DNA from: Mesostigma viride
Taxonomy: Eukaryota; Streptophyta; Mesostigmatophyceae; Mesostigmatales; Mesostigmataceae
Assembly (NCBI GenBank): GCA_009746045.1
Contig: RPFO01000084.1
Coordinates: 337,348-399,347, forward strand
Direction of reading: 5' to 3'
Length of the DNA stretch: 62,000 bases
Both the position numbers and the translations under genes were made by a program. Shown piece after piece: positions 54,442-62,000 of the stretch (positions within the stretch are counted from its first letter, which is position 1; every line of letters starts with the position of its first letter). A model generated the notes under the pieces. That model was not told the DNA's origin, did not search any database, and saw only the letters and a program-made list of their open reading frames with translations.

Positions 54442-55188
54442 TTAAGTCGGTGCCGGCCCCTCCGGGGCTTCATCCTTGATCACCAGCGCAGTAAGCCACT
54501 TGTCGAGCTCCTTGCTCATCCTGATGTCGGCACACATTCCGTCGCTGCGCACGCGTGCTTCTAGCCGGAGAGCCGGAGCGACGCAGAGATAGCAATTCAC
54601 AAGCTCGGGCTGGCGTGACGGTGGCCAATCCTCAACGTTGAGCGTGAAATGCAGGGGGTCATGCTTATCCCGCTTCCAAATCCGAACGGGAAGAATGCCA
54701 TTCCCGGCGAGGAACAGCTCCTTCTCCCGTCCGTTCCGGCCCTCGACCCACCTCTCGAAGTTCTCGTCTAACACGATCGGCCCGGCTTCGCTTACAACCT
54801 CAGCCAACCAGAACGGGTGGATGGGATCGTGATCCGTGTCCTTGTCTGATGGAACTGCCACATAGTCGTGGAGTCTCATCTGCCGGCCCATCGCATCCCG
54901 CTTGTCCTTCAGCTGCTCCCCCCGCGTCACCATGCGAACCGGAGGGTTGGGCTGGCTCGGTGGCAGCAAACGGACAGTTTTCATCGAGCTTCCTGCATCA
55001 TTGAACTCGATGATAAACGACCACTCGCTTAGACATCCCTCAAACCGCCCAGCCAAACAGGGCGGACAGTAGCAGGAATAGCGCCTAATCATCAAAAGGC
55101 CAGGGTCGGACTTGTCCAGTCGCCACCAATGCGCCTGCTTGATGCCAGGCACCTCCTCCACCTCCGCGCGTCGGCCGGACTCGACGTC
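54442..55188 (-). CDS. Exon 3 of DDE-like gene: Cys-rich C-terminal domain
   Basis: The exon starts after GATGACAG at 55188 in phase 0 and ends at a stop at 54442 (248 codons). It contains WWRLDKSDPGLLMIRRYSCY, then CYCPPCLAGRFEGCLSEW, a Cys cluster suggestive of metal binding. After that come two globular stretches (HDYVAVPSDKDTDHDPIHPF, FWLAEVVSEAGPIVLDENFE) that resemble a BAH- or SH3-like module, and a Pro-rich end. I place it with exons 1 and 2 because both introns are phase 0 and all three exon lengths are multiples of three. The final exon lies 2.3 kb from exon 2 because a TTAA element sits in the intron. Confidence 0.65.
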   Translation of the reverse strand, partial: DVESGRRAEVEEVPGIKQAHWWRLDKSDPGLLMIRRYSCYCPPCLAGRFEGCLSEWSFIIEFNDAGSSMKTVRLLPPSQPNPPVRMVTRGEQLKDKRDAMGRQMRLHDYVAVPSDKDTDHDPIHPFWLAEVVSEAGPIVLDENFERWVEGRNGREKELFLAGNGILPVRIWKRDKHDPLHFTLNVEDWPPSRQPELVNCYLCVAPALRLEARVRSDGMCADIRMSKELDKWLTALVIKDEAPEGPAPT

Positions 55189-55259
55189 CTGTCATCAAAT
55201 AGTTAGGACAAAAAGAATACCGTTCAAGTTAGCAAAATTGACCAAAAATCAATAAAACA

Positions 55260-55521
55260 GGGTATAGCTGCAGAGAGACCCCTTACAAAAAAAAATAACG
55301 ACAAGACATACAGTCATCAAAATTCGACACAGGGTATAGCTGCAGAGAGACCCCATTCGAATCATAACAACAACGTACGACAAGATATCAAGTGATCGAA
55401 AATCGACACAGGGTATAGCTGCAGAGAGACCCCTTCATACCGATAGAACTATAGAAATTTCATACCTAAAAGAAAAGCAACCCATTGACAGTATATATAG
55501 GGTCTCTCTGCAGAGATACCT
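55260..55521. repeat. GGGTATAGCTGCAGAG repeats in intron 2
   Basis: Three direct copies start at 55260, 55332 and 55411 within units of 72-79 bp, and one inverted copy starts at 55500. A related inverted copy sits in intron 1 at 58342-58363. The motif is nearly palindromic around CTGCAG. Confidence 0.9.
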
Positions 55522-55567
55522 TTATTGGGTTTGAATTTTTATAGAACATCGGCAGTTGACGTCTTAA

Positions 55568-57457
55568 CCCCTAAATGGTCTGAGATCCTGCCGATAAATC
55601 GGCTGGATCTTCACAATTTTGCAAACCAGATGCCATCCAACCTACCCATATCCAATGGCTGTCCTTGGGGGCCAAGCATGTCCATGAGTTGCCCTTCGGG
55701 TTGGTATATCACAACCTCACATATATGCAGGGTAGGCCATATATAACTGCCGTCAAAGTCAGGGGGTTCAAGACGCGCGTTTTCATTTTTGGTAGAATGT
55801 GCATTTTGAATTATGTTATAAGACCTAGGCACCTACCACTTCAGGGATGATAAACAATTAGTTGCTGAACAGTTTGAGCCATTGGGGTCATCATTTGGGT
55901 GGGTATACCAGCAGTTACACCCAGTACAGCCCATAGGGGTACCGTTGGTAAAAAGCAACCAAGGGGGTAAGGGTGGGCATACTACCTACTAATATGGACA
56001 CCAACCATGCCAAACAATACATTTCCCTTCCACAATGATGGGGAAACATAACTGCATCATCACACTGCCCTTACATGGCACCTATGTGCAGGTGCTACCT
56101 TGTCCATGCACGTAGGTAACGTGGTACGGATACCCTACGCAAGGCATGCATTCTAGGAGGCAGCCACCAACAAACTAGTGATGTTGAGCCTATTTCAGCC
56201 TGCCCTAGCAAGGATAAACTAGGCCTAAGCTGATATAGCTTGCCAGGTGATGGCCAGCACACCTGGTGGCACATGCTGTCAATGGGAAGCTTTTACTCAC
56301 CAGTTACGTGCTTGATGATGCCACAGAGACCAGCCAACTGCCTCACACTCATGCAATATGTGTATGGGAAATGTATAACAAACATATATATTAAAAATAT
56401 AATTACTTACAGCAGAGTGAAATCACTCAAACCAAAGCAAACGCCCAGCTATAAACCTATATACAGAGCCATGTCAAAGCTCTATACTACGATAAGACCA
56501 ATGGAAACGCCTAACGGGAGGAACCTAATAGCCCTGCTGCACCGCAAAATCAGCCCGCGTACGGCGGAGCATGATGTAACAAACATATATGGAAGTATTC
56601 AAACCCATACAGCCTCTAAAACTTATCACCATCACCCTGTGGCAGGTCAACTGACTGAGGGAAGCATCTAAGAAGGGTGTTTTAGAAAGGGGCCAGGCCA
56701 GGGTCAAGAAAGAGCATGAATAATGCAAAAAGAATGTGCTACACAAGCTAGAACGTATATATAAACGTCAAACATCGATAGGAAAACGATGCTTAAGCTT
56801 TACCAGGCATGGATGGCGTTACCTTGGCCCAGGCGGTGGCCGCAAAATGGCGCATTTCGGCACACCAAAGTTGTGCAGCATGGTCGCTGGATTCGGCGAT
56901 TTCTGGCCACCCTTGCACGTTTACGAGTAATATGTATCATAAAAAGTACAAAGAAACCGATATATCCTTTAAAATACGCCGGAAAGGTATTGCTGTCAAC
57001 GTTTCTATCGTCCGGCCTGATCGCAGTTTTTTCCAGCAAGAACGCTGCCGACACCTATCAAATGGCATTCCCGCGAACCAAAAATTGGCCTGTATGATCT
57101 TTAGGACGTATAAAATCAATACCCTAAGTTTGGTCAGAAAATTCGAACGAAAACGTAAATGCCAGGCGTGGGCGCAAGCCGCCATGGCCAGGTCGTCGTT
57201 TTCCGGAATGCACGTTGTACGTGAAAAAGTACCCTGACCCCTTGTACTTTGACCGGCCAGAACACCTCTATAACTTTGTCAGAAGTATGCAAACCCATAT
57301 ACCATGCTTTAGAGTATTTTATAAACTTTCGATCTTCTCAGCTAAACTTTTCCTAATTCTCAATAGTTTTCGCGGCATTTGGTCGCCCGAGAAGGGGCCG
57401 ATGCATCGGCTGGAACTCGATTTTTGGCGGAAAATCGGCCGCAAGACCATTTAGGGG
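55568..57457. mobile_element. TTAA-flanked (piggyBac-like) non-autonomous element, 1890 bp
   Basis: TTAA at 55564-55567 and 57458-57461 flank ends CCCCTAAATGGTCT and, read inward from the right, CCCCTAAATGGTCTTGCGGC. The terminal repeats share at least 14 exact bases and continue imperfectly. No transposase is seen. A fragment of the same family is at 47903-48480. It lies in intron 2 of the three-exon gene. Confidence 0.82.
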
Positions 57458-57488
57458 TTAAAACCTGAAATAACACAAAATTCCGTAC

Positions 57489-58265
57489 CGGGGGTAAAAG
57501 GAAGAAGTGGCGAGTGACGTTCTCGGCCCGCGCGCGGGCCGACTCCCTGCTCGATGTCTTGCCGCCCTGCCAGTTCTGGTTCAAGTAGGCGACTAGCTGG
57601 TGGGTCTCAAGTATGTGCTGGTTTTCGGGAATCCTCTGCATTTCCCTCAAGACGCACTTGCACTTCGCTCCTTGACCATCCACCTCCCCCTTCCCATGCT
57701 GCTCCCCCATGTAGTGGAACTCAAAGGCCTGCAGGTCGGGATCCCCCATGAGCAGACCGTTAATCTGGTTAATCACGTACCTGGACTTAAACTGCACCGC
57801 GCAGCTGTCCGAGCACATGTACAGGTTTCGCACCTCTACCCCTACTTCTACCCGCAGGGTTTCCAGAATCTTGCGAAGAGCGTATACGAGTGCGCGCTCG
57901 CCCCGCTTGATACTGGAATCCCCCAGGAAAAAGAAGACGCGCTTTTCCAGCTCGCCGTTGAGCCGATAGCGCACGATCATGGGCATCAGGATGTGGCTGC
58001 GCTTGTGGAAGTACTGCGACTGCAGTTGGACGTAGTTGCTGTTCTCGTAGTTCTCGGCCCAGTCGCCGTGCACGAGCACGTCCCCCTCTCTCAGATTCTT
58101 CTCCCGATCCTTGATTGTATCCGCCTGCGACCAGGCCGTAAAGCAGTGCACCGTGAACTTGTCCCACCTCTTAAGAATCTCGTCCCGCAGCTCAGCTGGG
58201 GTGGACCTCATTGGGACTTGCTCGGGCCGCTTCACCTTCTTCGCCGCCCTGCCATCGGTCTCGCC
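57489..58265 (-). CDS. Exon 2 of DDE-like gene: probable RNase H-fold core
   Basis: The exon (259 codons) starts after GCGAAACAG at 58265 and ends before GTACGG at 57488. It holds the likely catalytic core: VLVHGDWAENY (first acidic residue), a long helix-strand region (FFLGDSSIKRGERALVYALR), LYMCSDSCAVQFKSRYVI (second), and FEFHYMGEQHGKGEVDGQGA (third region, with the HGKG..DG.GA signature). I recall the same signature from a family of uncharacterised, probably transposon-derived proteins of animals and protists. The spacing fits a DDE/D transposase fold, but the assignment is my inference. An alternative continuation into 57360 without splicing ends in unrelated intron sequence. Confidence 0.65.
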
Positions 58266-58421
58266 CTGTTTCGCAAAGGTCCGCAAAAAGTTTCGATTTG
58301 CAATAAAATCGCATTTCGATCAGATAACTGCAACTCACAAAGGGTCTCGCTGCAGCTATAGGTCACAAAAACAAAAAGTCAACAACATTTTAACGGAGAA
58401 ATGAAATCGAAATCTACTCAC
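58266..58421 (-). other. Intron 1 of DDE-like gene, 156 bp
   Basis: Donor GTGAGT, acceptor GCGAAACAG, phase 0. It contains one copy of the CTGCAG-centred repeat (58342-58363) shared with intron 2. Confidence 0.65.
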
Positions 58422-59246
58422 CCTCACCCCTCGGGTCACAGTCTGCTCCACCATCTCGAACTTGAACCAATTCAGAATCTCCGTGGAATTCTTGTCCCGA
58501 TCACACTGCACCCAGTTATTATGGATGCCGCATGATTCCTCAGGACAGAACCCCTCCACACACGCCATCTTCAGTATGCGGTGAACCCTCTCCGTCCTCG
58601 GCACCCCATCTTCGTCCTCCACCAGCCTCTCAGAAATGTCGAGGTCTTCCAGGTCCCGTCCCCGCCATTCATCTTCCCCCTCCCCCTCTTCCATCCCCCC
58701 GCCCATTCCGCCCCCTTCACGCAGCCCGTTATCCCTGCCGTCAGTCTCGGCGGACACCGGGCAGTGAAAGTGCTTGATCCAGTCCGTCGAGTGAATGGCT
58801 TTCCACATTCCGCAAGTACCGTCCGGCAGTCTGTACTTGGAGCATCCCGCACACTCCGCGCCACACTTGCAGTTCTTGCCGTGGTTCGCATTGCAGTGCT
58901 TGGTCCACGCCCCCATGGCCGACTGCATGGTGACGTGCTTCTCACACGCGCACAGGTTCCTCTCCTTCCACTTGCCCTTGATGCAATCGGGCGCGTATTT
59001 GCAGAAGGTCGTGTAGCCCACGTGAATGCCCACGTCCTTATCATACTGGTCACTCCTTTTGTTCCAGTACGCGTGCTTTTCGAGAAAGTGATTGTACATG
59101 TCCTCCTTGGAGGTCATGTAATAGCGCGCTCCCTCAACGGCGACGAGCACCCCGCGATTGCCATGACCCTCCCTGCTGTAAGTGCGCTTGACATCCTTCA
59201 TCTGGGAGGAGGCGCGCGACTCATCATCGTGCATCCACGCGTCCAC
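58422..59246 (-). CDS. Exon 1 of DDE-like gene: Cys/His-rich N-terminal region
   Basis: The open frame runs 275 codons to the donor GTGAGT at 58421. The first ATG in frame is at 59234 (MHDDESRASSQMKDVKR); an AG at 59248-59247 would also allow an upstream exon, so the start is uncertain. A Cys/His-rich zinc-binding-like region follows residue 60: YTTFCKYAPDCIKGKW, NLCACEKHVTMQSAM, WTKHCNANHGKNCKCGAECA. A Gly/Glu-rich linker (GGGMGGGMEEGEGEDEW) and a second Cys group (CVEGFCPEESCGIHNNWVQC) follow. Proteins of the family I have in mind combine such an N-terminus with the HGKG core seen in exon 2. Upstream at 59265-59290 is a 26-bp perfect palindrome. Whether this is a host gene or a transposase is open. 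Confidence 0.65.
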
Positions 59247-59264
59247 TATTGTCTAATCACCAAG

Positions 59265-59290
59265 AAAATGTCCTCATATGAGGACATTTT
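59265..59290. promoter_or_regulatory. 26-bp perfect palindrome upstream of DDE-like gene
   Basis: AAAATGTCCTCAT followed by its exact reverse complement, 18 bp upstream of the open frame of exon 1. It could be a dimer binding site or a hairpin; its function is unknown. Confidence 0.5.
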
Positions 59291-59812
59291 TAAGCATGGA
59301 TACCATTTGTAATAACTCACATATTTCAACATATCCATGGGTACGGCATGGAACCATGTTCATTTATGATATGTCCAAGAGTAGCAATGCTTAACATCCA
59401 TGAAATATGCTCATTGTATAATGGTTTACGATTTATGAATGCAGGGGGGTCGCTACGCGAGTGACCAACAAGCACTCAAGTCAACAATATGCCCAGAAAG
59501 AAGGCAGGGCCAGGTCATGGCTGGTCCTGAAAATGCACCCAAGGTGCCCACAACATGTCTACGTTACACCCTCGCTATCCTAGACCCTGCAGCCTGCCGG
59601 GGGGGGGCACAAAATGTAACTGGCAGCCAGGGACCATGGTGCAGGCCAAATAGCAGGTGTAAAGCTAGCTCAAAGCTAGCCCAGTCCAAAGAATGAAATA
59701 AGAAGCAAATACTTGCCAAGGTTAGGTCCATGATCGTTATTGGAGGCTTGGCTGCCACCACGGTGCTCGACAATGATGCTGAAGCCTTCAATTATATATA
59801 TTAAAAATATAA
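59291..59812. other. Unassigned DNA upstream of the three-exon gene
   Basis: Only short frames. AAAGCTAGCTCAAAGCTAGC is a short tandem repeat near 59660. ATATATTAAAAATATAATTA next to the SDR-4 copy also occurs at about 56386. Confidence 0.4.
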
Positions 59813-62000
59813 TTAAGATCACTCAGCTCCCAAGAAGACCAGCATTTGATTGAATACAATAAGTGGAGCCCTGCCACAAATGCAGCAGTTAACAGTGGCC
59901 TTAAGGTTTCTCAATCCGCACGCGGAAGCAAGAAGCCTCCAGGGTGGGAGGGAGGGGAAAGAAACAATTGCGGATCATTGCCTGCCTAGCTTGCTTAAGG
60001 CATGGCCCGCCGACACACAAGCTGACATCATCCTAAATTAATTAACACCGGCATGCGTCACACACCGGCCTGAACAGTGCTGAAAACGCCACTACAAACA
60101 GCGTGGCCACGCACCCCCAGGCTAGTGCGTTAACCGTACAGGTAGTTGTACAAGGTTCCCAAGACTGACAACCATAAAACGCGCCCATCGACCCCTTGGG
60201 CCGGTCCGAATCCACTATACAATAATTAATCACGACTCACTAAATAACCCAAATCAGCCAAAGATTCGGTAAGCAACCAGCCGACCCTACAGGTCCCCAC
60301 CTAACCTCAGCTGGTGCAACCAAACACGAATCTTTGCAAGTGAAGTCGTATAAAACCTACAATTAATTTTCTCGGACCACTAATTAATAGCCACCGACCC
60401 TTATAAACAACCGGGTCATCCAAGGAAAATTCGGGCGAGCAGGAAACCCTTTGTACAGATCGAATTAGTCAGCCCATGTCGCAGACAGCCTTCCACATCC
60501 AGGCCAAGGCATGGCGGCCTTATCTTTCCCGCATGCGTTAATTAAACTATATTCAGAGAAAACCGATTAAGATCACTCAGCTCCCAAGAAGACCAGCATT
60601 TGATTGAATACAATAAGTGGAGCCCTGCCACAAATGCAGCAGTTAACAGTGGCCTTAAGGTTTCTCAATCCGCACGCGGAAGCAAGAAGCCTCCACCCAA
60701 TTACCCCCCCTGGCGCCAACCCCATTGCGCCGATTAAACTCATGACCACCGTGCGCGAAAGAGCGTGTCGCAACATCTTAAATGGCGACTCAGCCCGCGC
60801 TAGGCTATATTAACCCCCGCAGGGGCCCGCTGGTTACAATGCGACACAAGCCGGTGACCACCCCAAAAGCAAGCCCTCAAAAAGAGCCAGCATTTCGCAA
60901 TTCCGGAACCGTCCAAAAAGGAAAGAGGTTTTACGACACCATAATAGACTGAGCCGCGCAGCAGGTGCTGAGACGAAAAAGAAACGACAAAGGTCTGGCG
61001 TAGCCTCGCCTCCCTGAGACGCCCTCCCCAACTCGAGTCTCGCAATAGGGAAATTTCTAGCTTCGGAGCGCAACTCTCGCGCGGCTCCTATTGTCCCCAA
61101 CCACCCCTCCTCGGTAGGGGCAGCTGGACAACTGACCTGCCGCCACAAAAAATATTTTATGACAAAAAAAGGTCGTTGCTGACAGGAACCTGGTTCGGGA
61201 CCTTTTGAGTCCAGGTCACGTCCCACGCACCATCGCAAGGTGGCAAGCCTGCGATGTGACACTAGAGCTGTTTTAGAACCTTATAAACAGCTCCGCCGAA
61301 GCTGGCCAAACCGCCGGAGTAGCGCCCCATCCTTCGCCCATGTCAAAAAGACCCGCAGCCGGGGAAAACGACATGGGGGTAAATTTAAATTTTCTTTCCG
61401 TTGCACGACCAACTATACTATGCTTGGTCGAACAACTTAGCGGTTGTGCCACCATCTGCCTCGGCTACAAGACAGATGCAACCCGCGCTAGAATGTGCAA
61501 TTTTGCACAGGCGGCCATTGCCGCCATTGTGAAAGAAACAATTGCGGATCATTGCCTGCCTAGCTTGCTTAAGGCATGGCCCGCCGACACACAAGCTGAC
61601 ATCATCCTAAATTAATTAACACCGGCATGCGTCACACACCGGCCTGAACAGTGCTGAAAACGCCACTACAAACAGCGTGGCCACGCACCCCCAGGCTAGT
61701 GCGTTAACCGTACAGGTAGTTGTACAAGGTTCCCAAGACTGACAACCATAAAACGCGCCCATCGACCCCTTGGGCCGGTCCGAATCCACTATACAATAAT
61801 TAATCACGACTCACTAAATAACCCAAATCAGCCAAAGATTCGGTAAGCAACCAGCCGACCCTACAGGTCCCCACCTAACCTCAGCTGGTGCAACCAAACA
61901 CGAATCTTTGCAAGTGAAGTCGTATAAAACCTACAATTAATTTTCTCGGACCACTAATTAATAGCCACCGACCCTTATAAACAACCGGGTCATCCAAGGA
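59813..62000 (-). mobile_element. SDR-4 copy d, truncated by window end
   Basis: B2 59813-59941, A2 59958-60566, B1 60567-60695; A1 starts at 61532 and runs past the window. Both A repeats carry CGGACCACTAATT where copies b and c have CGGACCGCTAATT. It is otherwise almost identical to copies b and c. A one-base insertion near 60978 breaks the internal 153-aa frame seen in copies b and c. Confidence 0.94.

Larger units (their letters stand above)
55189..57488 (-). other. Intron 2 of DDE-like gene
   Basis: Donor GTACGG at 57488, acceptor GATGACAG ending at 55189. It contains a TTAA-flanked element (55568-57457) and four copies of a GGGTATAGCTGCAGAG-type motif (55260-55521). Confidence 0.6.

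Overview
This window looks like a transposon graveyard from a eukaryotic nuclear genome. No bacterial gene order, operons or CRISPR arrays are visible. The evidence for a eukaryote is a three-exon gene with phase-0 GT-AG introns, LTR, non-LTR and tyrosine-recombinase retroelements, TTAA- and TA-flanked DNA elements, and very long microsatellites. Kangaroo/PAT-type split-repeat DIRS elements are known from volvocine green algae and other protists, and the LTR element has a primer site resembling that of plant-type initiator Met tRNA. An alga is therefore my best guess, but the species is not resolved.

Layout. The left edge (1-1314) is part of a non-autonomous split-direct-repeat (SDR) element, called SDR-2 here, on the minus strand. 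About 0.8 kb of unassigned DNA follows, then two giant microsatellites (2231-2615 GGGT; 2633-3165 ATG). At 3280-10459 is a 5.4-kb autonomous DIRS-like element (SDR-1) with a Gag-like ORF1 and an ORF2 carrying reverse transcriptase, RNase H and tyrosine recombinase. It is split by a 1.8-kb non-autonomous relative (SDR-3, 3618-5412). From 10470 to 42920 there is one six-level nest: an old SDR-4 copy contains a terminal-inverted-repeat DNA element (11161-41495); this contains SDR-2 (11452-36912); this contains a Ty3 chromovirus with identical-looking 573-bp LTRs and a 5-bp target duplication (12739-36185); and this contains four further insertions: a second SDR-4, an ORF1-only LINE (itself hit by a MITE-like element), a second SDR-1 on the minus strand, and a TTAA-flanked element.

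The right part (42921-62000) has a degenerate tandem repeat, decayed LINE reverse transcriptases on both strands (43858-45830 and 48829-50400), a 0.7-kb CCCT microsatellite, an orphan protein with a hydrophobic N-terminus (50852-51454, minus), another SDR-4 inside a small inverted-repeat element (51610-54152), a three-exon gene of a DDE-like uncharacterised family (54442-59246, minus) with a TTAA element in its second intron, and a last SDR-4 copy running off the window.

How it fits together. Four SDR families share terminal cores, the A1...B1-A2-B2 layout and a pyrimidine-rich A2/B2 spacer, but only SDR-1 encodes proteins. The simplest reading is one autonomous tyrosine-recombinase retroelement supporting three protein-less satellite families. 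The Ty3 element is unusual in carrying an extra upstream ORF with an RNase H1-type hybrid-binding domain and a large extra ORF in the env position. Many ORFs have small homopolymer indels, which may be real decay or sequencing error.
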